From an uncultured Eubacteriales bacterium (GTDB lineage Bacteria; Bacillota; Clostridia; Oscillospirales; Acutalibacteraceae): a DNA stretch of 8,146 nucleotides. The DNA lies in NCBI GenBank assembly GCA_900321595.1, contig ONWP01000388.1:1-8146 (forward strand). Reading direction: 5' to 3'. Shown here one piece after another: positions 1 through 5,876 of this stretch. Position 1 is the stretch's first letter. The number at the start of each line of letters is the position of its first letter. Position numbers and translations under genes: made by a program. A model generated the notes under the pieces. The model was not told the DNA's origin, made no database searches, and was given only the letters and a program-made list of their open reading frames with translations.

Positions 1-286
1 CCGTCTCGGCAAAGCCAGCGTACATATCTGTCCACTCGTAGTTTTCGCCGCCTGCAGCGTCCGCAAGGTTCTCGGTGGTTGAAGGAATGCCGTCGTGCAG
101 CAGCTTGAACCAGATCTTCGCGTGTTCCTTCTCGTTCTTCGCGGTCTCCTCGAAGATCGACGCGATCTGCACGTAACCGTCTTTCTTTGCCTTGGATGCG
201 TAGTACTGATACTTGGTATGCGCCTGACTTTCGCCTGCGAAGGCCGCCATCAGGTTCTGTTCCGTCTTTGATCCTTTGAGTTCCAT
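1..286 (-). CDS. rbr: Rubrerythrin, N-terminal part (cut by window edge)
   Basis: Rubrerythrin is a cytoplasmic non-haem di-iron protein that reduces hydrogen peroxide with electrons from rubredoxin-type donors; it protects anaerobes from oxygen. The 95 visible codons begin MELKGSKTEQNL and show the ferritin-like four-helix fold: Glu19 in AGESQAH, the EKEH motif with Glu52 and His55, and Glu94 in GFAET, matching the first di-iron ligands of Desulfovibrio rubrerythrin. The remaining ligands and the expected C-terminal rubredoxin domain lie outside the window. The start is set by a GGAGG-type site just upstream (about 292-298). Only 15 bases separate it from the stop of the flavin reductase-rubredoxin gene, so the two are probably co-transcribed. 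That neighbour could be its electron donor (inference). Confidence 0.95.
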   Translation of the reverse strand, partial: MELKGSKTEQNLMAAFAGESQAHTKYQYYASKAKKDGYVQIASIFEETAKNEKEHAKIWFKLLHDGIPSTTENLADAAGGENYEWTDMYAGFAET

Positions 287-301
287 AGATAATCCTCCGT
301 T

Positions 302-910
302 TTATAATTCAATTCGTTCGAAATCATCCGGGCCGTGCTTGCACCATGGACAGGTGAAATCGTCCGGAAGCACGTCGCCTTCGTAGACATAACCGCAGAT
401 CTTGCAGCGCCAGCCGCTCTTTTTCGGCGCCTCCGGCTTCGGTTTGATGTTCGCCTGATAATAATCATACGTTACCGTCGGCTGATCAGATAACACCATC
501 GCGTCCGTAACGTCCGCAATAAACATCGTGTGCGTATCAAGATCGACCTTGCAGATGACTTTGCCGCTGATCATCGCGTTCGAGTGCTCGGTGAGATAGA
601 GCAAGCCGTTTTCACTGCGGGATACGGCGGAGTAATCCGCGAATTTATCTGTATCTCTGCCGGATTGGAAGCCGAAGTGTTTGAAAACCTCAAACGGTAC
701 CGAGGTGTCCAGAACAGACAGATTGAACTGATCCGCCGCCATGATCAGATCACGCGTATAATTCAGCTTGTTGACCGTAACCGCGATCCGATTCGGCGCG
801 CTGGTCACCTGCATGGCAGCGTTTACAATGCAGCCGTTGTCTTTGCCGTTAGCGTCGCATGTTAATACGTAAAGGCCGTAACCGATTTTAAACAGTGCGG
901 AAGGATCCAT
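302..910 (-). CDS. hrb: High-molecular-weight rubredoxin: flavin reductase-rubredoxin fusion
   Basis: This 202-residue protein joins an FMN-binding split-barrel flavin reductase domain (about residues 1-150) to a C-terminal rubredoxin domain (about 165-200). The N-terminal stretch FKIGYGLYVLT and the later VTSAPNRIAVTVNKLNYT are typical of the flavin reductase family. The rubredoxin part carries CKICGYVYEG and CPWC, with iron-ligand cysteines at 169, 172, 187 and 190. It is the short-loop form seen in rubrerythrin and Hrb proteins. In Moorella thermoacetica, Hrb takes electrons from NADH and passes them to the diiron flavoprotein FprA; the same role here, or donation to the adjacent rubrerythrin, is inference. 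The start at 910 is chosen because AGAGGTG (916-922) lies 5 bases upstream; an in-frame extension to 1138 would begin upstream of the promoter and inside the neighbouring gene. The residue after the fourth cysteine is Lys, where rubredoxins usually have Gly. Confidence 0.92.
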   Translation of the reverse strand: MDPSALFKIGYGLYVLTCDANGKDNGCIVNAAMQVTSAPNRIAVTVNKLNYTRDLIMAADQFNLSVLDTSVPFEVFKHFGFQSGRDTDKFADYSAVSRSENGLLYLTEHSNAMISGKVICKVDLDTHTMFIADVTDAMVLSDQPTVTYDYYQANIKPKPEAPKKSGWRCKICGYVYEGDVLPDDFTCPWCKHGPDDFERIEL

Positions 911-921
911 AGTATCACCTC

Positions 922-940
922 TTTGTTTTATGTTAACAAA
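922..940. promoter_or_regulatory. Inverted repeat over the hrb -10 box, candidate operator
   Basis: A perfect 6-base inverted repeat, TTTGTT at 922-927 and AACAAA at 935-940 with a 7-base spacer, covers the -10 box and the predicted transcription start. Its placement suits a repressor that blocks polymerase. The TTGTTAA-like half loosely resembles clostridial Rex sites, but spacing and second half do not fit cleanly, so the regulator is unknown. In AT-rich promoter DNA a match this short can occur by chance. Confidence 0.35.
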
Positions 941-958
941 AACAGGGACGATTGTCAA
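930..958 (-). promoter_or_regulatory. Sigma-A-type promoter for hrb-rbr
   Basis: On the minus strand, TTGACA (953-958, 6 of 6 consensus) is followed by a 17-base spacer and TAACAT (930-935, 4 of 6). Transcription would start near 923, giving a very short leader before the hrb ATG at 910. The -35 box overlaps the stop codon of the upstream oxidoreductase gene (955-957), so the oxygen-defence pair has its own promoter despite the narrow gap. Confidence 0.75.
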
Positions 959-2244
959 GGCGTCACGGGGCAACCGCCGTTCTGCATGGAAAGATCTGCC
1001 GCGTAAATAATGCGATGGCCGAGCATGGAGCCTTCCAGCTCCGTGCAGGAGATCGACGTCTGCTGTCCGCGCACATAGCGGACGAAGTCTGTCACGAGCG
1101 CGATGTCGCCGCCGCCGTGATTGACAAAGGCACTGCAATCATCAGACAGGTCGATCACCTCCTGCCGGCAATCCCCGTCCGGTTCCGGATCGATGGTGCT
1201 GATCGTAAAGGATTGATCCTCGAAAACACCCTCGATCTGTCCCTTCGTTCCGATGACGCGCATGATTCGTTTGGAATAGGCGGAGCCGCCGGTCAGACAA
1301 TGCGAGCATACAGCGCCGTTTTCAAATCGGATCAGAACGTTCTGCCGGTCGGCGACGTTGTTGCCGCATTTGTATGCGCAGCGTCCGTAGGGAGACTCGT
1401 CGCGCAAAAAAGCTACCTTCTCGGCGTCCGGCGCGTCCATCATCGTCGGCCAGACGTAGAAGTCCCATTTGTGCGGCAGATCAAGGTAGATCCGCTTCGC
1501 GGAAAGATGACAGTCGTTCACGTGCGGACAGTCGACCATACAGCGAGTGCCGGCGTCGGCCGGCGCGTTTTCCGGTTTGAAATAGGAAAGCGAGCCTGCG
1601 CTTGTGACGCTGACAGGCGTGACGCCGTCCATCATCCAAGTTATGAGATCAATGTCGTGACAGCATTTCGCAAGCAGCATAGTCGTGCCGCTTTCCTCGG
1701 AACGCGCCCATTTGCCTCGCACATAACTGTTCGCGTAGTGGTGGTAGCTGACGTCTTCGCTCGTCTGCAGATTGATGACGTCTCCGATTCTTCCGGAAGC
1801 GACAACTCTTTTGATGCCCTCGTAGAATTTGGAATAACGAAGAACGTGACAGATCATCACTTTGCTGTTGTTGCGCCTGACGCAGTCGGATAACGCGTCC
1901 GCTTCTTCACGGGAACAGGCGAACGGCTTTTCGAGCAGCATCGCGTAGCCGCGGTCGAGAAGCGGGAGCGACGTAGCGACGTGCAGGCGATCCATGGTCC
2001 CGTTGATGATCGCGTCCGCAAATCGGGGCGCTTTTGCGAGTTCCTCCGCGGTCCGGAATGTGTGCGCCGCCGGGATCTGGTACATCTCTTGGCAGATCGC
2101 GCGTCTGGTATCGTCCGGTTCGGCAACGCCGACGATCTGAAGCTCGTCGGGATGCGTCTGTGCATAGGACGCGTAGATCATCGACCGGTGGCCCGCACCG
2201 ACAACGATCGCTTTAACAGGGTTCATATCTTGAGAGTTGCGCAT
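955..2244 (-). CDS. Gfo/Idh/MocA family NAD(P)-dependent oxidoreductase
   Basis: This 429-residue cytoplasmic protein is probably a sugar or sugar-derivative dehydrogenase; the substrate cannot be read from sequence. An N-terminal Rossmann fold carries the dinucleotide loop VVGAGHRS (14-21), Glu-Lys-Pro at 105-107 (the family EKP motif, in LLEKPFA) and a C-terminal alpha/beta domain. The candidate active-site segment is LLAKCCHDIDL (190-200), with Lys193, His196 and Asp197. An insert carries Cys235, Cys239 and Cys245, with Cys289 and Cys293 further on, as in a cysteine-bearing Gfo/Idh subgroup common in Firmicutes and Bacteroidetes (recalled, not searched). The start at 2244 has an AGAAGG site 9 bases upstream, which the alternative Met at 2226 lacks. 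It lies 14 bases after the tRNA deacylase stop. GH109-type glycosidases share this fold, so a hydrolase role is a minor alternative. Confidence 0.88.
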   Translation of the reverse strand: MRNSQDMNPVKAIVVGAGHRSMIYASYAQTHPDELQIVGVAEPDDTRRAICQEMYQIPAAHTFRTAEELAKAPRFADAIINGTMDRLHVATSLPLLDRGYAMLLEKPFACSREEADALSDCVRRNNSKVMICHVLRYSKFYEGIKRVVASGRIGDVINLQTSEDVSYHHYANSYVRGKWARSEESGTTMLLAKCCHDIDLITWMMDGVTPVSVTSAGSLSYFKPENAPADAGTRCMVDCPHVNDCHLSAKRIYLDLPHKWDFYVWPTMMDAPDAEKVAFLRDESPYGRCAYKCGNNVADRQNVLIRFENGAVCSHCLTGGSAYSKRIMRVIGTKGQIEGVFEDQSFTISTIDPEPDGDCRQEVIDLSDDCSAFVNHGGGDIALVTDFVRYVRGQQTSISCTELEGSMLGHRIIYAADLSMQNGGCPVTP

Positions 2245-2253
2245 GATATATGA

Positions 2254-2261
2254 CCTTCTTA
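2254..2261 (-). promoter_or_regulatory. Ribosome binding site of the oxidoreductase, abutting the deacylase stop
   Basis: Read on the minus strand, the deacylase TAA (2261-2259) is followed at once by GAAGG (2258-2254), the ribosome binding site for the ATG at 2244. A ribosome ending the deacylase would sit on this site, which points to translational coupling. It also decides the start at 2244 over the internal Met at 2226. Confidence 0.6.
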
Positions 2262-2798
2262 CAGTTTGACAAAAGTCGGCTTGTGTCCCGTTGACGGAAG
2301 AAAAACTTCGAGGATGTCCGAGGTTTTCAGTTTGAGCGTGGCCGTGTTGGTGCCGGGATGGCATCCGATGCAGTCTTGTTCCATAAGGTCTTCGTCGATG
2401 ACGAGGCCGACCTGATTTGACGCATCCGCGATCAGTTCCAAAACGCTGACGCTGCCGGGCGTTGTGCGCAGGAGCCGGTCAAGATCGTCCGCGGACGCGA
2501 AAGACAGTCTGGCGGTGCCGAGCTGCTTTGAAAGCAGTTTTGTCAGGAATTTCTTGTCGCCGGGCATCATGACCAGGAAATACAGAGTTTTCTGCGCATT
2601 GCAGACGACGAGATTCTTGCAGATCTGCGCGCCCAGAATCGCTTCGATCTCTTTGCAGGCTTCGATGGTATCCGCGTGTTCATGAGACGCGCGCGCGTAG
2701 GGGATCGCAAGCTGATCCAGCTGATCGTAGATCCTGGTCTCGATCTCACTGAGCGTACCTTCCGGCCGGCTGTTGTACAACATAGTATCTATGTGCAT
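2259..2798 (-). CDS. Free-standing aminoacyl-tRNA deacylase, YbaK/ProX (PrdX) type
   Basis: Proteins of this family hydrolyse mischarged tRNA, typically Ala-tRNA(Pro) or Cys-tRNA(Pro), acting in trans to the editing domain of prolyl-tRNA synthetase. The 179-residue length fits the single-domain ProX/PrdX proteins, often labelled prolyl-tRNA synthetase-associated domain. Visible hallmarks are Lys61 in ICKNLVV (the conserved lysine of the fold), the GSVSVLEL segment (115-122, the GxxS loop), and CHPGTNTATL (146-155) with the HPxxNTAT signature, followed by the STGHKP tail. The start at 2798 has GGAGG 7 bases upstream; an in-frame Met at 2861 lies upstream of the predicted transcription start and is rejected. 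It is the first gene of a two-gene unit with the Gfo/Idh oxidoreductase, an odd partner for a translation-quality enzyme. Which mischarged tRNA it clears is not determined by the sequence. Confidence 0.88.
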   Translation of the reverse strand: MHIDTMLYNSRPEGTLSEIETRIYDQLDQLAIPYARASHEHADTIEACKEIEAILGAQICKNLVVCNAQKTLYFLVMMPGDKKFLTKLLSKQLGTARLSFASADDLDRLLRTTPGSVSVLELIADASNQVGLVIDEDLMEQDCIGCHPGTNTATLKLKTSDILEVFLPSTGHKPTFVKL

Positions 2799-2805
2799 GA
2801 CGGAA

Positions 2806-2810
2806 CCTCC
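2806..2810 (-). promoter_or_regulatory. Ribosome binding site that fixes the deacylase start
   Basis: GGAGG on the minus strand lies 7 bases before the ATG at 2798. It is an optimal match, and no comparable site precedes the upstream in-frame Met at 2861. Confidence 0.8.
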
Positions 2811-2832
2811 GCTTCTGCTCAAAATCTTATAT

Positions 2833-2861
2833 ATCCTATCACACTTTTCCGGGTAATTCAA
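2833..2861 (-). promoter_or_regulatory. Sigma-A-type promoter for the deacylase-oxidoreductase pair
   Basis: On the minus strand, TTGAAT (2856-2861, 4 of 6) is followed by a 17-base spacer and TAGGAT (2833-2838, 4 of 6). Transcription would begin near 2826, leaving a leader of about 28 bases that includes the GGAGG site. It lies just downstream of the permease terminator, so the pair looks like an independent unit. The boxes are moderate matches; position and exact spacing are the main support. Confidence 0.6.
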
Positions 2862-2868
2862 CGAAAAC

Positions 2869-2890
2869 TTGAAAAAATACGGATTTTCAA
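2869..2890. repeat. Inverted repeat upstream of the deacylase promoter
   Basis: TTGAAAA at 2869-2875 and TTTTCAA at 2884-2890 form a perfect 7-base inverted repeat with an 8-base spacer, between the permease terminator and the -35 box of the deacylase promoter (2856-2861). It could be a regulator site or a weak second hairpin behind the terminator. The same half-site words recur in the divergent promoter region at 4391-4443. Confidence 0.35.
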
Positions 2891-2892
2891 TG

Positions 2893-2920
2893 AAAAAGGC
2901 CGCTTCGCGGTGAAGCGGCC
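2893..2920 (-). terminator. Intrinsic terminator of the permease gene
   Basis: A perfect 9-base-pair GC-rich stem (2912-2920 pairing with 2898-2906) with a 5-base loop is followed on the minus strand by five U residues (2897-2893). It begins 10 bases after the permease stop codon. There is no T tract on the plus-strand side, so it works in the minus direction only. Confidence 0.92.
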
Positions 2921-2930
2921 GGTATGAGGA

Positions 2931-4361
2931 TCAGTCTTCCGCGGCTCGATCCTCCTGCGCGCGTTTGAGACTGATCTGTTCTGTGATATCCTCCATGCGT
3001 TTCCCGTGCAGCTTAAACATGAAGGTATATACAAGGAACGAAGCCAGCATCAAAACGAAGGGCAGGATCAGCATCATCACGCTGATCGCATTCTTGGAGG
3101 CGGCAGAGTTCGCCGAGTGCAGATCGCCGTCATAGTGCGTGAAGGCAAGTCCCGCGTAAAGGATGATCGTCTGCAGGGTGTACGCCATCTTCTTCAGGAA
3201 GCCTTTCATCGAGAATGTGATGGATTCCGCGCGGTAGCCCATCTTGACCTCGCCGTAATCAACGATATCCGCAAGGAAAACGGTCTGCGAGACGAACATG
3301 CTCGCGGTTCCGATCTGCGCCAGCAGGTACGAGATGTTGAGGACCGTGTAGCTCGCCAGCGCGTTCATGGAAAGGAACATGCCCGCGTATCCGGCCATCG
3401 CGAGGATCAGTGAAAACTGATAGGTGCGGCGTCTGGAGGTGAATCGCATCATGATGGGGATCACGGCGAGTCCGACCACACTGCCGACCGCGCCCATCGT
3501 GTTAAAGGAGGATTGCCGACCCGTGTCGCCCGCGACGACGTCAAAATAGTATGTGCCGACGCCGGAGATCATATAGAAGCCTGCGTTGGAGAGCATCGCG
3601 AAGAGCATGAAGATCAGCAGCTGATCGTTGTTTTTCGCGGTGCTGAGGATTTTCTTAAATGTGAATTTCTCAGTAGGCTTGGTGGTATGCCGTTCTTTCA
3701 CGGTCGTTACGCAGAGCGTGGAGAACAGGATCAGACCGATCGCCGTTGCGATACTCAGAACGGTAAACGTTCTGGCGTCGAACACTTTTTTGCCCGTATC
3801 CGGGTCGGGGACCTGACTGACAAATCCGACAAGCAGAGGGGCGCCGATCTGGATAATCTCCTGTCCGAGACCGGAAAACGTTCTCGCGATCGTCGCAATG
3901 ATGCTGCGCTGACCCGGATCGCTTGTGAAGGACGGGACCATGGACCAGTAAGGAATGTCCGCAAGCGTGTTGGTCATACCCCACAGGACATACATAAAGG
4001 CGATGTAGACGTAGATCGGTACGCCGTGCAACCCGAAAATATTGTTGAAAAGAAGCGTTACGATCACCGCGTTGGAAACGGAGCCGATCATGATCCACGG
4101 TTTGTACTTGTTCCTCTTAAACGGCCGTCGATCGACGATGGAGCCCATCATCGGGTCGTTGATCCCGTCCCAGATCCTGGCGATCGGAGTCAGGATCAGC
4201 AGAAAACGCGGATCCAGTTTCAGGATATCGGTCAGGTATTTGTTGAGATATGAATAAAACAGACCATAGCTCAGATCGAGGCCGATTGCGCCGGAACCGT
4301 AACCCAGATAGCGCAGGAACCAGAATTTGCTTTGTTTTTCGATAGATGGTTTCTTTGACAT
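2931..4361 (-). CDS. GPH-family (MelB-type) sugar:cation symporter
   Basis: This is a 476-residue integral membrane carrier of the glycoside-pentoside-hexuronide:cation symporter family, with about twelve hydrophobic segments. Residues matching functional positions of MelB are visible: Asp29 in GLDLSYG and Asp135 in ADIPYWSMVPS (sugar-binding aspartates), Asp65 and Asp69 in RIWDGINDPMMG (cation site), the cytoplasmic RRPFKRNKYKPW loop, and Lys390/Lys391 in the late GFLKKMAY helix (near MelB Lys377). The start at 4361 follows a GGAGGTG site. The C-terminal tail is short, charged and hydrophilic, with no fused IIA domain. It has its own promoter and terminator, so it is probably monocistronic. 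No glycosidase is adjacent, so the sugar is unknown; a beta-glycoside, pentoside or hexuronide are all possible. Sodium or proton coupling is likewise unresolved. Confidence 0.92.
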   Translation of the reverse strand: MSKKPSIEKQSKFWFLRYLGYGSGAIGLDLSYGLFYSYLNKYLTDILKLDPRFLLILTPIARIWDGINDPMMGSIVDRRPFKRNKYKPWIMIGSVSNAVIVTLLFNNIFGLHGVPIYVYIAFMYVLWGMTNTLADIPYWSMVPSFTSDPGQRSIIATIARTFSGLGQEIIQIGAPLLVGFVSQVPDPDTGKKVFDARTFTVLSIATAIGLILFSTLCVTTVKERHTTKPTEKFTFKKILSTAKNNDQLLIFMLFAMLSNAGFYMISGVGTYYFDVVAGDTGRQSSFNTMGAVGSVVGLAVIPIMMRFTSRRRTYQFSLILAMAGYAGMFLSMNALASYTVLNISYLLAQIGTASMFVSQTVFLADIVDYGEVKMGYRAESITFSMKGFLKKMAYTLQTIILYAGLAFTHYDGDLHSANSAASKNAISVMMLILPFVLMLASFLVYTFMFKLHGKRMEDITEQISLKRAQEDRAAED

Positions 4362-4382
4362 GACGCACCTCCGTTTGTTTTC

Positions 4383-4411
4383 ATTATATCCTTTTCAACG
4401 CCTGATGACAA
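4383..4411 (-). promoter_or_regulatory. Strong sigma-A-type promoter for the permease
   Basis: On the minus strand, TTGTCA (4406-4411, 5 of 6) with a 17-base spacer precedes a perfect TATAAT (4383-4388). Transcription would start near 4376, some 15 bases before the ATG at 4361. The word TTGAAAAG lies in the spacer. Confidence 0.85.
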
Positions 4412-4435
4412 CTGTTTTTTTAGGCAAATGGGATA

Positions 4436-4464
4436 TTGAAAAGAATCTGACTCCGTAGTATAAT
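4436..4464 (+). promoter_or_regulatory. Strong sigma-A-type promoter for the LCP-like/folE/lipoprotein/uvrB run
   Basis: TTGAAA (4436-4441, 5 of 6), a 17-base spacer and a perfect TATAAT (4459-4464) lie upstream of the ATG at 4495. The start would be near 4471. The -35 boxes of this and the divergent permease promoter are only 24 bases apart. No other clear promoter is seen before the following genes. Confidence 0.85.
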
Positions 4465-4494
4465 TAATGAATCAGCAAAAAGGGTGTTATTGCT

Positions 4495-5301
4495 ATGAAA
4501 TATATCAGAAGATTATTTGTCAATCATACAGCGTTCAGCCTGGCGGTTCTTGTGCTTTTGGCAGCCGCGATCGTCGTCGCGGTCATCATGGGGTCGCGCG
4601 GGGGAAAGGAATACGGACTTCAGAATACGGAAAACGTGCCTGAGGTGTCAGACGTTTATATCCCGGCTGTCACGGATCATGAGCCGCTGTCCGGCGACGG
4701 GAGGATTCTGTTCATTCTTGAGAACGATAAAAGGACGGATATTATCGCGTGCGCGCTGATGCAGTTCTTAACTCGGGATCACGCGGTTTCTGTCGCGATG
4801 ATCGACCCGAACACGCAATTTGAGGGGGATACGCTCGGACACCTGTGCGCCATTGCGGGGCCGCAGCGTCTGACAGCCGCTGTCTCCGCGATCCGTGATG
4901 TGCCGATCGATCGCTATGTTTATATGGATCAGAGCCGGTTCATGGCAGCCGCCGACGTGTTCGGATCATTTGAGATCGAAATAGACCGGAGCTTTTCTTA
5001 CGCGTCCAGCGATAAGACGTACCGCGTCAATCCCGGCGTTGTGAGCGCGGATTCCCCGATGCTTTACGCGTATTATCAGGTGCTTGCCGCGTCAGGCGAC
5101 AGTGAGCGGATCCGAACGCTGACGGAGCTGCTGACGATCACCTGTCTGCGCTTTGCCGCGACAGCGGACAGGGAGCAGTTGTTTTCCTCTCTCATGAACG
5201 CGGTGGACAGCGACATTACGATCGCGGATCACTATGTCTACGCGGACGACATGGATCGCCTGCTGTCTGCAGACGTGGAAGTCAAAACTTACGGAAAATA
5301 G
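4495..5301 (+). CDS. Membrane-anchored LytR-CpsA-Psr (LCP)-like protein, degenerate
   Basis: This 268-residue protein has a short basic N-terminus, one membrane helix (about residues 12-33) and an outside domain. The outside domain follows the LCP layout: a beta strand and RTD (80-82, like the family RSD), a segment aligned to the IPRDT motif, GHLCAIAGP (115-123, like AYAYGGP), VPIDRYVYMD (136-145), DVFGSFEIEI and a late SGDSERIR (200-207) near the family DxxRxxRQ motif. LCP enzymes attach glycopolymers to peptidoglycan. Here the IPRDT arginine is replaced (IDPNT, 103-107), and the arginine-rich segment before the late motif is YAYYQVLAASGD, so ordinary ligase activity is doubtful. The protein is also short for the family. 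AAGGGTG precedes the ATG. It heads a run with folE 13 bases downstream. The family call is my alignment by eye; function is unknown. Confidence 0.55.
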   Translation: MKYIRRLFVNHTAFSLAVLVLLAAAIVVAVIMGSRGGKEYGLQNTENVPEVSDVYIPAVTDHEPLSGDGRILFILENDKRTDIIACALMQFLTRDHAVSVAMIDPNTQFEGDTLGHLCAIAGPQRLTAAVSAIRDVPIDRYVYMDQSRFMAAADVFGSFEIEIDRSFSYASSDKTYRVNPGVVSADSPMLYAYYQVLAASGDSERIRTLTELLTITCLRFAATADREQLFSSLMNAVDSDITIADHYVYADDMDRLLSADVEVKTYGK

Positions 5302-5304
5302 GAG
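5300..5304 (+). promoter_or_regulatory. Ribosome binding site of folE overlapping the upstream stop
   Basis: AGGAG overlaps the TAG stop (5299-5301) of the LCP-like gene and lies 10 bases before the folE ATG at 5315. It decides that start over an in-frame ATG at 5234 inside the upstream gene, and suggests translational coupling. Confidence 0.7.
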
Positions 5305-5314
5305 TGTTGCATAT

Positions 5315-5872
5315 ATGGATCAGGAACGGATCGAAAAGGCTGTTCGGGAAATACTGATCGCGATCGGTGAGGACCCCGACCGGGAGGGATTGATCGAAAC
5401 GCCGCGCCGCGTCGCCGGTATGTACGCGGAGGTCTTTGCCGGACTTGACGAGGATCCGAAACAGCATGTCAAGCTGTTTCATGAGCCCGGCAGCGATGAG
5501 ATCGTCGTCGTGCGGGATATCCCGCTGTATTCGATGTGCGAGCATCATCTGATGCCGTTCGTCGGGAAAGCGCACGTCGCTTATTTGCCGTCTGACGGAA
5601 AGGTGATCGGCCTGTCAAAAATCGCGCGGATCGTCAATTGCTTCGCGAGAAGGCCGCAGCTGCAGGAGCGTCTGACAAGCCAGATCGCGGATACGCTCAA
5701 CGAGGAGCTGTCGCCGCTGGGCGTCGCCGTGATCGTCGAGGCGCAGCATCTTTGTATGACGATGCGCGGCGCGAAGGCGAATTCCGCCATGACGAGAACG
5801 AGCGCGCTCAGAGGCATCGCAAAATCGGATCCCAGAACCAGACAGGAATTGATGAGTCTGCTGAAAGAATGA
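5315..5872 (+). CDS. folE: GTP cyclohydrolase I
   Basis: FolE converts GTP to 7,8-dihydroneopterin triphosphate, the first step of tetrahydrofolate synthesis and the entry to queuosine and other pterins. It acts in the cytoplasm as a homodecamer with a catalytic zinc. The 185-residue protein is near the family's usual length and complete. Visible signatures are TPRRVAGMY (29-37), SMCEHHLMPFVGKAHVAY (73-90) with Cys75 and His78 as zinc ligands, GLSKIARIV, and EAQHLCMTMRG (142-152) with His145 and the third ligand Cys147, then TSALRG. These match E. coli Cys110, His113, His179 and Cys181. It sits second in a four-gene run between an LCP-like protein and a lipoprotein, 4 bases before the latter; no other folate or queuosine genes are in the window. 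Confidence 0.97.
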   Translation: MDQERIEKAVREILIAIGEDPDREGLIETPRRVAGMYAEVFAGLDEDPKQHVKLFHEPGSDEIVVVRDIPLYSMCEHHLMPFVGKAHVAYLPSDGKVIGLSKIARIVNCFARRPQLQERLTSQIADTLNEELSPLGVAVIVEAQHLCMTMRGAKANSAMTRTSALRGIAKSDPRTRQELMSLLKE

Positions 5873-5876
5873 TCGT

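Noticed and set aside
911..1138. N-terminal extension of the hrb reading frame
   Set aside because: The extra 76 codons lie within the oxidoreductase gene and upstream of the hrb promoter, and AGAGGTG marks the start at 910.
952..1893. A 313-codon open frame on the plus strand opposite the Gfo/Idh gene
   Set aside because: It is a shadow of the minus-strand oxidoreductase, which has family motifs, a ribosome binding site and an operon context; the plus-strand frame has none.
2245..2364. N-terminal extension of the Gfo/Idh frame
   Set aside because: The 40 extra residues overlap the deacylase gene and have no Rossmann-type sequence; the start at 2244 has a ribosome binding site.
2799..2930. 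Possible riboswitch or T-box leader before the tRNA deacylase
   Set aside because: The predicted leader is only about 28 bases, and the single strong hairpin is the permease terminator upstream of the promoter, so there is no room for a T-box.
3513..4253. A 246-codon open frame on the plus strand opposite the permease
   Set aside because: The product is rich in Asp, Arg and His with no domain, as expected from the complement of a membrane-protein gene.
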